From: Siphonodentalium dalli
Taxonomy: Eukaryota > Mollusca > Scaphopoda > Gadilida > Siphonodentaliidae
Direction of reading: 5' to 3'
NCBI GenBank assembly: GCA_032622095.1
Contig: CP136069.1
Coordinates: 124,361,950-124,425,949, forward strand
Length of the DNA stretch: 64,000 nt
How positions within the stretch are numbered: the first letter of the stretch is position 1; each line of letters opens with the position of its first letter. The notes beneath the pieces are model-generated. The model did not search any database. It worked only from the letters and a program-made list of their open reading frames with translations, and was not told the origin of the DNA. Made by a program: the position numbers and the translations under genes. This document shows, one piece after another, positions 36,594 through 47,495 of this stretch.

Positions 36594-37007
36594 TTACCGT
36601 GAGTGGTAGCGTCAACTGATATACGCTACACTCTGTTTATGCGTGAGGAATATGTTATCTGTCGATTATCTGTACATTTAGACTATTGTGCAATGTAATT
36701 GTATGGTATTTGCCATGTTATCTCCCCATGAATATGTGCTAGATCGTCCACATACACCCCACCCTTTGTGAAAAAAAATCCGTAACATGAATACAAAGTA
36801 CTATGTTTGGAATTCGTATATATTCATTGTGTCTATCCACTAGCCGTACCAAATCGTTTGTATTTAATCATTATAATTACAATACGTTAATATACTTTTA
36901 CATATATATACATAATATTGTTCGCAAAAGCGGAAATTGCTGTAAGTGTTATGCATTTGTCCTTCAATCCCTTCTGATGTTGTTTTTTATTATACAAGTA
37001 GATATCT

Positions 37008-37353
37008 TTAAAGGGGTAATTTTCACTAACTCCGGCCATTTATGGAACCATCTCATTTTATACTCAACAGAATATATGCAACAAATGCTTTAATTTGAGT
37101 CATGGATTATTGCAACATACTCTCGTGTAATCTATGAACGATGCAAACAACATAGTAAAATTATAATGAAAATGAATTTATGAATTCATTATCATTATAA
37201 TTACCATGTTGTTTGCAACATATAATGGCCATGTTGTTTAAATCATTGATGGAGCACACATGTGTATTTTGCACAAATCTATGGCTAAAATTCATTCATT
37301 GGTTGCATATATTCTGTTGAGTATAAAAGGAGATGGTCCCATAAATTGCCGGA
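37008..37353. mobile_element. Nested foldback element (~345 bp)
   Basis: The left arm (about 37031-37085) CCGGCCATTTATGGAACCAT, then TTATACTCAACAGAATATAT, pairs with the right arm 37300-37353 (ATATATTCTGTTGAGTATAA … CATAAATTGCCGG). Inside is a second palindrome, GTTGTTTGCA/TGCAAACAAC with ATAATGAAAATGAATT…AATTCATTATCATTAT at 37128-37220. TTAAAGGGG at 37008 resembles the edges of the TTAA families but no match exists on the right. Confidence 0.6.
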
Positions 37354-38071
37354 TTTGATGTACAGTACCCAAATAAGTGAACGGTCCAAAAACCTTTTCG
37401 CTAATTTTTTTTCGCGTCCGTTTGTGAGACACTCGCGCTTACCACTCACAGTAAGGGGATTATTGTTCTGCGTATCATGATTATTTTTGTACTTAATTAT
37501 GCCGTTAACAGGTCATAGCTTAGCGCTTTGTGTTTCGCAAGATTCTCGTGTTTCACGACGACGAATGAGATGATTGCCACGAATATATACAAATTATATA
37601 TGGCCACATTGCGATCACAATTTAAGGAAATAATCTCAGATTCATCTCCCACACTGAGGAGCTGAGAAACTTATTACTATATGATGTAGTTGTGAGTTTT
37701 GTTGAAAATCCAAAACCATAATCGCAACAACGGATAGGAAAAATTGACAACGAATAGAAGGAACACAAATTCTGGTGACGTAGCACCCTATTCGTAATAA
37801 TTATCTGTTGTCGTTCATTGTGCGAAAGGTGTCTAATGAAAAACTAACTTCTCTTTCGATGTCGTCCATGTGCTAAATTTTTCCAAATTTTTGCATGAAA
37901 AAATAGTCACACATTTAAAGCACTCAAGTAATGTGCACGCCCCTTCTTGTGTGTTGTGTACTGTACATAAAATATTTGTGCAAAGCAAATAAAGGCGTTG
38001 ATGTCTTATTTTTCCATTTACTGCTGTCGAGAATGTATATTGTCACCTTGTGTCACCACATCCAATATATC

Positions 38072-38433
38072 TTAAAGACATATTATGTACTTGTTCGGGT
38101 GCGTGGAACTTATAAGTTAGTATTCATGTGCTATATCAACTGGAAGAATGTAACATTCTACTAATATCACCGAAAATATCAAGCACTCGATAGAAAACAT
38201 TGTCTGAACTAGGCTAAATTGGAAATATTTCCTACTCAAATCGGGACGCTTCTATCGGCGATAAACTAACGAAAACGATTTCGCCATCGGCAGTCACTAG
38301 ATTTAATTAATATATAAGAATGACGGTGTGTGTTGTCAATTTAGATATAATATTTGTAAAAATAACTACTCTGAACAAGATTATTCTCCATTTCTATTTG
38401 ATCACCCTACTGGAGTGCTTCACATCACTTTAA
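38072..38433 (-). mobile_element. Family C TTAA-type element, copy C2
   Basis: Runs from TTAAAGACATATTATGTACT to CATCACTTTAA, reverse to C1, about 362 bp. Its final TTAA is also the first TTAA of family B copy B3, so the two elements share a target site. Confidence 0.7.
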
Positions 38434-38601
38434 CCCTTTCATACCGGGAGCTGCATTCGCTGGTGCAGCATTAAATACCCCGTGCAATGCATTCAATGTA
38501 AATAGTGTCAGGCCAATGTATTCTCTTATATATATATAAGAGAATGCATTAGCACATGTTTTTCATAAAATTTCAGAAAAATCCCGTCATGGAAGGGATA
38601 A
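38430..38601. mobile_element. Family B TTAA-type MITE, copy B3 (short)
   Basis: Starts TTAACCCTTTCATACCGGGA and ends CCCGTCATGGAAGGGATAA (final TTAA mutated to ATAA). It lacks about 80 bp of the middle of B1/B2, but keeps GTGCAATGCATTCAATG and the AGAGAATGCATTAGCACA arm. Confidence 0.65.
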
Positions 38602-39984
38602 AGTGGCGGAGAGTTGTAGCTACATAAAAAAAAGTCAAAAAACTATATCTTCAAAGAAAAAAGCTACACAATAAAATTAATTGAATCACTGAAAGCACAT
38701 TTAACTAGAGCATTGGCTTATTTTCTCGGATAAGATACCGTGTGTGTCATTGGCACAGTTCCTGGTTTCCTACCAAGATGAATCTACCAGTGAGTTTACT
38801 AGATTATAGCATTAGAACTCCAGTTCTGTGGTTTTAATGATCATTAATAACAGTTTGATTTACTCTAGTTTTTTTTAGAAATATTTTGTTCTGTTAAAAA
38901 GCATGCCACCTAATTCAGAGGTATATGGATTCTCTCCCTTTGAAAATGCAACAGTAACTACAGTTCAGTAAGGATGTCCAGTACTATATATACAAACCAG
39001 TGACGTCTAGTCTTTTATACATTTACAGCTGCGAGGAACTAATATTCCCGTTAGATTGTATCTCGGATAATCATTTAGAATTTGCAATACTCGGAGTGGA
39101 TTCTGTCAACAAATAGAGGCGCTGGTCCTCATCAAAACTGATAATTGCAGCGAGATTGCCATGTATGTAGAACATGTTGTAGCACTTATATATAAGCTAC
39201 ATGTATGATAATTTAGTCATCGTCTTTTCGTCGGAATTGTTGAGAATTTGACATTTTTTTCAGATATGTGCTATGCAGTATAGAGCGCCGGAATATATAA
39301 GTTTATTTCCGCTTGCAATCGGGGAGTAATCAATATTCCCCGCGTAACAGATTGTGGGCAGGGATCATGGTGGGGTTTCGTCATACCAAATTTTTAAATA
39401 CTATAGAAACGACATCCGACCGGAAGCGAATGATCGTGAATAGTACGTGACGTGACGTGATGACACAATATTAAATGCATCACGAAACTGTCCTTTGAAA
39501 TAGCACCACGCGTGATGCACATGTGGACCATTCTGAACAGAACATATATTCTGTATACATTAATACGTGTACGTGTACATTATATAGTGTCTAGTATATA
39601 CAAGCGATGTTTAGTTTGATTGAAAACTTCTAACTTCGCCCGTCAAAAAATAATCAGACTATACTAATCATCACGGTGTGGCGAGAGATCGTGACCAATA
39701 TTAGAACTATTAGAACAACTATATAATAGTCTGGTGATAAACTCTGCACAACACGGGTGTGAATGTTCCTCGTGAGTAGCGGTCGTATTTATTGCTGCCT
39801 GGAGTATGGTACGTTTCGTGCCCATTGACAACTAACTAAATCGCTGTTATGTTTCACGGGTTTCGTTTGGAAATGGAACATACAATCATGTAGCTGGCTG
39901 ACTATTGGATAATACTTTCCCGCCTCGGGCACATGGTATTATAGTATGTCGCGCGTGCTTGCCGAAATTAGAAGTTTTATCAGC
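38602..39984. other. Intron sequence, no gene seen
   Basis: No open frame of note, no element edges. Short ACGTGACGTGACGTGAT direct repeat near 39445-39460. Confidence 0.3.
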
Positions 39985-40450
39985 TTAAAGGCCCACTTAA
40001 TTTTCGAACCCCCATATCACATTATATAAAACAAATGCCATATTATATACCATTTGAAAGAGAAAGCTCCAAAACATTGTATTTTCAATTCATTCGCTGT
40101 ATTAAACTGTGAACATGTGTTTTTTGCTGATATATCGACGTCTGTTCTGTGCTCAAGTTTCTGCACAAAGTCAATTATTTTCAATGGAAGGGGAATAACT
40201 CTATATATTTACATATATAGAGTTATTCCCCTTCCATTGAAATAAACTATAGTTTGAATGCGGTTGCATTCTGGGAGCCATGACGGGGGACATGACTTTA
40301 TTATTTGTGCACCTTCTGAAACACAGACGTTCCACATGGTGATGATTTATAGTATTTCAATCATATTTTATGACATAAATTATTATTAAAACCGTATATC
40401 AAGGCACTATAAAAAATAATTGGTGAATCGAAAATTAAGTGGGACATTAA
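39985..40450. mobile_element. Family I TTAA-type MITE with an inner hairpin (466 bp)
   Basis: The left edge TTAAAGGCCCACTTAATTTT and the complement of the right edge TTAATGTCCCACTTAATTTT match with only two or three changes, extending to TCGA. Terminal inverted repeats are about 23 bp and the edges are TTAA. At 40179-40242 a separate perfect-looking hairpin, TTCAATGGAAGGGGAATAAC with its complement, is embedded. The element ends about 445 bp from the receptor donor at 40894. Confidence 0.75.
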
Positions 40451-40894
40451 ACCTCTATACAATCTTATATCTCAATTCCTGCGTAATGGGTCATGAGAAT
40501 AAATAAATGGATACAAATTTGAGAACAAATAACTATTTGTGATTATGTTCGTTTTTTCACTTGTTGATGGTTGGTCGAATTAACGCTATATAAATTCCGG
40601 GCACGGATAGAGGCATTTTTTGTCATATCGGAGACTATAAATTACATGTATACTTAAAAGCATACAAAATGATTTCTGGTCATAAACATAGTCTGTGTAA
40701 TCAAAAACACGCATGAGGTGTCTTCGGTTTTGAACGTGTGTAAGGCTTGTGTGAGTTGCGAGCGAAAGTCCCCCTCCCGAAAATACCAGGACATTATTTT
40801 TGTTATTGTCATTATGTTGTATATTAAATATATGAATATGTCCATGTATATATTGTCAATAAAGAATTAAAACAATTTTTTTTAAATAACTTAC

Positions 40895-41493
40895 TTGTAA
40901 ATTTCTCTGTAGTGCGCCCTTGCTTGGTGTCCTGGTAAATTCCAACACGAAGTAAAAGTTGGGTGCACTGGTTCATCTTTGTATAGACTAACAAATGTGT
41001 TGGATAACAACGTAACAAGATCCCGAATAACTTCCGTATTTTCATCCATGGAACTTATAGTGAAAGACAGTGTTCCGCTGGGGTAAGAAAGCAAGGTTTC
41101 CACATCCATCGTATAGGCGTCGTCGGTTATAAACCATGCTAGCGGACTCTGTCGTGTCGTGTTGAATCTCTTAGATATGTTAAATATCCTTAAAGCAAAG
41201 TCGTGTTGAGCATGAAGAATCACTATTTGGTTTTTATTATCCAAAAATAAATTAGCAGTTTGACTTTTTATACTTTCGTCAGACTGTTGGTTTAGTATCA
41301 CAAAATCGTTTTCGATTTTCCACCTCTTGTCCGTGGTCAGTCGCTTCATCTCATTATAAAATCCATCAGAAACTAAATCCTCTTGAACAATGAGAGAGAA
41401 ATGCGTCCAGAAATTCGCGTCCAGAATATTTACAAAACCTTGTGCAAGGTGAGTCTTTGACGGTTGCATATTGAGGAAGAATGGATAGTGGAC
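40895..41493 (-). CDS. GluN3-like NMDA receptor, amino-terminal-domain exon (same gene)
   Basis: Upstream exon of the same receptor. It encodes 199 codons plus two bases. The protein starts HYPFFLNMQPSKTH, with the usual NMDA-subunit pattern of a Pro-containing strand followed by NFWTHFSLIVQED, then alternating helix and strand segments typical of the second lobe of the periplasmic-binding-protein-like amino-terminal domain, ending HYREIYK. Acceptor: TTCTCTTTACAG immediately before 41493. Donor: GTAAGTTATT immediately after 40895. It starts in phase 0 and ends with two bases (AA) of a codon; the exon at 2878 starts with the missing A, giving Lys. The joined text (…REIYK-K-VINISYDQPIEFD…) matches the order seen in NMDA receptors, so I place both exons in one gene. 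The in-frame ATG at 41508 is inside the intron and is not the start. The earlier part of the domain and the signal peptide were not found. Confidence 0.85.
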
Positions 41494-41639
41494 CTGTAAA
41501 GAGAACAATGAATATTTGTTAAGCCGTCTGACACAACATCAGTTGGAAATTCCAGACCAAAATTAGTTTTAGATTGTATATGGTTTTTTTTTCAACTATT
41601 ATTTGGTGCGTAATTTGTCGTTTCTCGACCAAAGGTATG

Positions 41640-41866
41640 TGTTATAGAAGAATACATTGGAGTGGTGTATTATTCATATGGAGGGGTGTTCATGTGATAA
41701 AACTAGACGACAGCCAGAAAACAGAATATACAGGAGCCGAGTGATTCATATTTATTGCTGGGAAATGTTCAGATAATATGAATAAGGTCGTTTGTTGAAC
41801 TTATTATCTGAACAATATTTCCGAATGTAACTACTCGTCAATGGGTAATTAGTATGTAAAGGGATA
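41640..41866 (-). mobile_element. Family A MITE, copy A3 (diverged)
   Basis: Holds the family A palindrome (GGGAAATGTTCAGATAATAT at 41761 and CTTATTATCTGAACA near 41798), CTACTCGTCAATGGGTAATT and a mutated end GTAAAGGGATAA. The left end is poorly defined. It lies just upstream of the amino-terminal-domain exon, in the preceding intron. Confidence 0.6.
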
Positions 41867-44084
41867 AGTTGTTCACAAAATCTTTCCCTGTTCGACATCC
41901 CGAATATCCGAATATCCAACGAAACAGGATACGTTTATCCAAGCTGCAAGACAGAGTTAAGTCCCCTCGCTACGCTATGTCTGATCACTGCTGGCACGTG
42001 TATTTCCTTAATTAAATCAAACATTTTTTTATTGAAGTATTTTGTCAGTTACAACTCATTCTGGCTTGAAATAGACAATTTTCAAATGAATATGGACAGT
42101 TCAGTTTCTCAGAATAATGCAGAATTAATTGTAACCTATAAAAGTATCAAATAAATAAATGAGTTATTTCTTCACATTATGTGTAGGTGCTGGCAGTGGC
42201 AAGTCCTGTGTAGCAGGGGACTGAACTCTGCGTGGAGCCAGATGTTTATCTCCAATTGTAATAACCGGTAGCAGGTGCACCGGGCTATCCAGAGATCTAT
42301 TGGACGACTTTCTGGATTGAAATAACCATTAAACAATATAACGTCTACATACCATAGTGATTGTTCTGTTATATTTATGATGACACAGCTCTATTGTGAT
42401 GGTGTTTATGTGTCGTTTCACCTATATATCACATTATCTATAGCTTTTTGTCGATATAGGACCGCATACCTATTGCTCAGTCGACAATGTCCTTATAGCC
42501 AGGGATGTGGCGACATGGGGTGGACGGAGAGGTGGTGGGCTCACCTACAACTTTGGACAATATATTCAACAGTTGGAAACTTCATGCATGGAATAAAATC
42601 AGATGGAAATATCACACCAAATAGAGGTTGTCATTCTTCTCCGGTGTGACTAAACACCGCCCGGACCAGCCCGGACCAGCCCGGACCAGCCCGGACCAAC
42701 AGTATTTAGTGAGAAAGTTGTTTTTTAGACAAAAAGTCGCATAATTTCCTACCTTCGATCATAATTTTGGATTGAAATTGCCACTAGTTGGAAATTGTCC
42801 AACCAGAACCAAGTTGGAAACCCCAACTCCCACCCCTCCCCAATGGAGACCCTCTAGTGACGTCCATGCGCATAGCAGTAAACGCTGACATGAGCCACCC
42901 AGCGACGATGAAGCTGGTTCCATTCCGATAAATGTTGATTGGTTTTCCACACATATGTGGTCTAACTTTTTCAATTAATATTTAGTCAGGAATGAAATGT
43001 CCGACTGTTGACAATGTTGTCCAAAGTTGGGGGTGTGAGACGTGTACAATCTAGAGGAACTGTCTTCGAGTTTAATATTTTTGTCCCCGACACACGAAAA
43101 ATGTGTATGCTATATGAAAGTAGATGTCAGCTTCGTGATCCGCCTTGTTGCATTTCAAAATAGAAAATGGTGCGGTTGCTATGGAACCTCAAAACCCTCT
43201 AACTCTAGTGTCTGGCAAAGTTTGCCAATGGCTAATCAGTCAGTTGTATCTAAGTGAAAGTATCTGATTTCGGAGTATATGTTAGACTGTTTTTTACTAT
43301 GATATGGTCGTGATCTAGACGGAACCGAACTGAAACTTTGGTAGACTAAACGGCGGCCGTGTGATTCAGTCGGATGGTGCATAGTACACATGAAACCATA
43401 TAATTCAGCGATAACCAAGCTGGTTCGATACCAATACGTATAGTACTGTTGTGTGATTAGCATGTTCGAAAAGGGGTGGTAACCTAATTTGCGTATCTTG
43501 GAAAGTTGTTCAATTACTGCTTAGACGAGGTGGTTGGTTTCTGCATTCATTGGATGAAATTAAGAGTATGAGTGGTCTGTTTCCTCCACCAGTAGGTAGA
43601 ACTGGTAATGGCGTGGTATGACCTATACCCCAGTGACTTCAACGACGATAAATGTCAAGGAACCTATCAAAATCCAATGTCACCGAAGCACTACAACGCC
43701 ATAATTACTTAGAGGCAGGAAAATGGTGTCATGTGTCTTATATTAGCTATACATTTTCCAGCTTGAAAGATCTTAGAATTAACATTTTATGTTTATCGGA
43801 AATTAAACACGTCTACTGACCCGAATCTCCCACGTGGTGCATGCAATATGATCGTTGAGTCATTGGTCATTCATAGGCGGGGATTATGTGGGTGTTAGTC
43901 AGCCCATTATACAACCACGTTTGCTACCATCAAGGGAGTCGGACATGGGATATCTATGAATAATTTAACACAAAGGCCACAAGCACCAATAACCACTTGG
44001 GATTAGGTTCCCATTGAATACAGTTCGGGTGACCCTTGGTAATAAACAAGTGTACAGTCAATGAAAAGGTCAGTGGTAACAACA
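41867..44084. other. Non-coding sequence; CCCGGACCAG array at 42658-42700
   Basis: CCCGGACCAG is repeated about four times at 42658-42700. The region also has several GTTGGAAA/TCCAAC short motifs (42555, 42785, 42812) like those at 15840-15900 and 62345-62385, remnants of a dispersed repeat. No exon of the receptor's 5' part was found here. Confidence 0.4.
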
Positions 44085-44465
44085 GAATAACTTCATGCGA
44101 TCTGTAAGTGGTACGCAGGATTTATACCCACCTGTTAGGGTTTTCACGGTTTGTTTTGCAGGCATTTCGTCATAGAAAATCACATGGTGCCATAATATGA
44201 ACGGAAACGTGCATATAGCATGTATCTTTACCAAACCAAACGACAAGGGCGAAGGGACATGCAAACTGCACTCCGATCACCCTACCCGGCCTTCGGCCAT
44301 AAACGACCCAACAACAGCAAACGACATGAGAAGTAAATTTCCACTTGTATGGTGCTACTGGCATTTGCCGTAAATACCTGTATGATAGATATTTTGCGAG
44401 ATAATTGCATGCTATATTTACAGGCAAATTCCGGTTGCAACAATAAATGTGGAACTACAGAGTTT
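44085..44465. repeat. Dispersed repeat R, copy 2
   Basis: Second copy of the repeat at 32090-32530, with an insertion of about 60 bp around 44235-44300 (including CGGCCTTCGGCC). Stops and a frameshift break the frames open in copy 1. Confidence 0.5.
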
Positions 44466-44843
44466 TTACCATGTCCGGAATGGCTTCTATCAATTAATAT
44501 TAATTTTATTTCGAATAGTTTTTTATAAAATAAGATGATTAAGTGGGACACTTTGTTGTTCTATTTTTATAGATCAGTAGGGTGTTCCCATAGCTATGCT
44601 CCGAACGCCAAATGTCCCAGATTGATTGTATTGTTTTATTACATAACTATAAGCGATAATGAGTCTAATTAACGTTTATTTGTGACAAAATTACACAATA
44701 ACATGGTATCTGTTAACAGTAACCACTATTGTTCGTTAGCTAAACAACCACACGTTTTTAGACCATAAAATATTCGAAATATAATAAATATTAATCGATA
44801 GAAACATTTCCGGACAGGGGTCTTCTATTCATATCTAATATTT

Positions 44844-44930
44844 TATACCCCGGTAACTATTTAACACATGTTTACAAAGAGATAGACCATCTGTATACCC
44901 CGGTAACTATATAACACATGTTTACAAAGA
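44844..44930. repeat. Two tandem copies of a 50-bp unit
   Basis: TATACCCCGGTAACTAT(T/A)T…AACACATGTTTACAAAGA occurs twice, 50 bp apart, nearly identical. Confidence 0.75.
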
Positions 44931-45256
44931 CTATCTTTAATATACATATTATACAATATATACTATTTAATTATAGCTAATATATACTGATTACCTTAGA
45001 AGTCGAAAGACATGTTTTCCACAAGGACCGACGCATACACTTGTTTATATTTGGACCGACCCCCTCCTTGTTGTTCTGACTGTACATGTGCTAATCATCC
45101 TTTAGATGTTTGTAATGATTCAATGTTTGTTTTGTTTAATGTGAACCCGGGTCGGTCTGTATATATATGTATTTTCTTCATATCATACGATGTATGATTT
45201 ATGAGAAATAAACTATTGTATTATACCTTATTAGTAAGATTTTTCCTATTCTGCAT

Positions 45257-45495
45257 TTAACCATTTCTTTACTATATACCCTCTCACGAATAGTCTCCTT
45301 AGGAAATGTCCATATAATAAGACCATAGGCCGTTTAGTTGAACTTATTATCTGAACATTTCCCACCAATGACTATGAATCCTTCTGCACTTTTACTATCT
45401 TTTCGTCTGTCTGTCGTCTGCTTTTTACCTGATCAACCCTTCAAATTAATAATGGACCACACCATGCCAATGTATATATTTTAATACAAGAGCAG
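45257..45495 (+). mobile_element. Family A MITE, copy A4
   Basis: Starts TTAACCATTTCTTTACTATA, then CCACGAATAGTC-like text, the palindrome arms AGGAAATGTCCATATAATAA and CTTATTATCTGAACATTTCC, followed by CGTCTGTCTGTCGTCTGC and TAATAATGGACCA as in A2. The right terminal TTAA is not preserved. Confidence 0.65.
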
Positions 45496-45716
45496 AAATA
45501 TTCATATTTATATGTTGGAAATGTTCACACGTCATGGGAACCGGTCATGTTAGAAACAATTACACCTGTTTGGATCTAGCCAAATCGATTACATCTGACC
45601 GTCCGATACGCGACAGAATTAATTATTCTAGGATGCAGTCACACTTTTCATGACAGAAGACTTAAGAGTTACCAGTGGTAGGTCTATGCATTTACATATA
45701 CAAGATAAACATATGT

Positions 45717-45815
45717 CAATTAGTTCAAGATTGGAATAAAATATCTCCAGAAATTCGCAGAAAATACGCCTCGTACAAAAATTCCTTCAAACATCGTTAT
45801 TTCATATATGGTTAA
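45717..45815 (+). pseudogene. C-terminal tail of a LINE ORF2
   Basis: The frame QLVQDWNKISPEIRRKYASY then KNSFKHRYFIYG-stop has the W-N-x-[IL]-[PS]-x-x-I-R … S-F-K pattern seen at the very end of many CR1/L2-type LINE proteins. Sequence before 45717 is not open in this frame, so the copy is truncated. Too short to assign a clade, and chance cannot be excluded. Confidence 0.4.
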
Positions 45816-46443
45816 CTGTACAGGCATAATTTATCATCGACGACAAACTGTTCAATGAATAGAACAACAAAACGACCGAATCAACTCTCGTGCTACACAT
45901 ATTTTATGTTTTACGTGGGCGGAGAAATAGGTAGGGTACAACTTACATCTGACCGTCTCGACACGATGGTCCAGTCTACGTCCATTTCAGGTACAGTTTA
46001 CAAAGTGAATGTCGATAGATTATAGATACAATAATGTACCAATATTGTGTATATGGCCTCTCTAGCGAGAATATAAAGGTTCTGTAAATACTTGACGCGC
46101 GTCAATGCACTTTCAGAAGGATATTCATCAGCATTAATATATCAACACATATCAAAAGCCCCACCACAAAACCTTTATTCACAAACCCATATATATATTA
46201 CAGTGAAACAATTTAACCGGTCGTCCCCTCCCGTGATTATTAACTCTTACTTCGTGTTATTAGTATATGATAAATAAGCATAATTATCATGTAATACAAT
46301 ATTCTCTGTCAGTCATGGACACGTAGTTATCGGCAGTCGACGGCTACGTCGCTGATGGCAACCTTGATGATGTCACCATTGCGGAGCACCCCTCGTCTAT
46401 GCCCAACTGTATATAGCTTAAGGCGACGCGGATCTACCAGTGT

Positions 46444-46734
46444 ATGAATGTATTTAAAAAAAACGAAATGGTCACATTCGCTCAGCCGTCACACAAGTTC
46501 ATAACATCCTTCAAGACAGCCAGGTGCGGCCAATGTCCCCGCTCATTTGGTACCGTTGAAGAGCCTAACGCTCACAAAGATCATCACCAACAAACGAATA
46601 TCAATGGAAAAAATACAGGTCACGTTTTAAACCTTCTGCTGCCACATCAGACGGAAAAATATCACACATTTGTTGTCGAGCGAGATGTAGGCCATTTTCT
46701 TCTGAGGTTGGGTTGTTTTTGTTTACCTTTTTAA
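46444..46734 (+). pseudogene. Short frame with one C2H2 zinc-finger-like motif
   Basis: The 96-codon frame holds CGQCPRSFGTVEEPNAHKDH: Cys28-x2-Cys31-x3-Phe35-x8-His44-x3-His48 fits the C2H2 spacing, but the usual Leu at position 41 is Pro. There is only one finger and no linker or neighbours. The upstream in-frame region has stops. Probably a decayed fragment or coincidence. Confidence 0.25.
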
Positions 46735-46789
46735 AGAAAATCATCAGTTGTAAACATGGATCCAAACAAATTGTTTCTAGCAGGACCGG

Positions 46790-46912
46790 TTCCCATAGCG
46801 TGGTTCAGATAGTTCAACTAACGACCTACTATGGTCGTTTGTTGAACTTATTATCCGAACACGCCCTAATGGAACTATTCATCGATGAGTATTTAGCATA
46901 GAAAGGTCGCCC
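46790..46912 (-). mobile_element. Family A MITE, copy A5 (partial)
   Basis: Contains TCAGATAGTTCAACTAACGA, the facing CGTTTGTTGAACTTATTATC and the end ATCGATGAGTATTTAGCATAGAAAGG. Only the palindrome and the right end are left. Confidence 0.55.
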
Positions 46913-46989
46913 TCAATGTATCCCTAGAATACTTAAAGCAAACATATACATTACAACTGAATATACATTATTGATAAATTTATATATAA

Positions 46990-47495
46990 CTGTGTGAGGG
47001 TGTGTGTGTGTGTGTGTTTTGTGTGTGCATAAATGTATATGTACATTGCTAAGCCTATTATTAATATTAATAGTGTTATATATATACCGCAGTCCTATTA
47101 TATCTATTCATTTGTGATGTGTTTATTTATATTTATTTATAATAATATAATAATATGTATATATTTGTAACATGTTATATGTAAATAGTATACAAATGTT
47201 ATCTCAATATCTATCTATTACATCATAGGTCATGAGAATAAAGAATTGAATTGAACCTTGTGATCTTTCCGGGGGTCAAAATAGGCCCAAAAAAATACAT
47301 GAAATACTTATATTCGGCTGCCTCGTCTAATTCGGTATATTTAAACGGCGATCAGCCGATAAGAAACTATATTGTACAAATATCGCACATTATTCGTTGT
47401 TATAAGACACTATTAATTAATAGTAATAATAGGCTTATAAATGTACATATAAATTTATGCACACTTACAAACACCAACACACCCTCACACACACA
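46990..47495. repeat. Inverted repeat around a LINE-like 3' tail
   Basis: The left arm (46990-47080) GTGTGAGGGTGTGTGTG…GTGTGCATAAATGTATATGTACAT…AAGCCTATTATTA…ATTAATAGTGTTATA pairs with the right arm 47400-47492 (TATAAGACACTATTAATTAATA…TAATAATAGGCTTA…ATGTACATATAAATTTATGCACAC…CCCTCACAC). Between them is GGTCATGAGAATAAAGAATTGAATTGAA, whose ending looks like the short-repeat 3' tail of a LINE. It may represent two oppositely inserted copies of one tail. Confidence 0.55.

Larger units (their letters stand above)
2879..40894 (-). other. 38-kb phase-2 intron of the GluN3-like receptor gene
   Basis: The segment lies between the donor GT at 40894-40893 and the acceptor AG at 2880-2879. It is 38,016 bp. 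The phases of the two flanking exons fit a direct join, and no minus-strand receptor exon was seen inside. A small exon that keeps phase (multiple of 3) could still be hidden. The contents are overwhelmingly short inverted-repeat elements, tandem repeats, SINE heads and one LINE remnant, listed separately. Confidence 0.75.

Noticed and set aside
41499..41508. ATG at 41508 as the receptor start codon
   Set aside because: It lies upstream of a strong pyrimidine tract and CAG acceptor, so it is in the intron; the protein there is mid-domain.
45945..46010. Phase-0 donor GTAAGT on the minus strand with short frame …MDVDWTIVSRRSD as an upstream receptor exon
   Set aside because: The flanking ACGGTCAGATGTAA text recurs near 45590 as a repeat, the frame is very short, and the equivalent domain strand is already present in the exon at 41493-40895.
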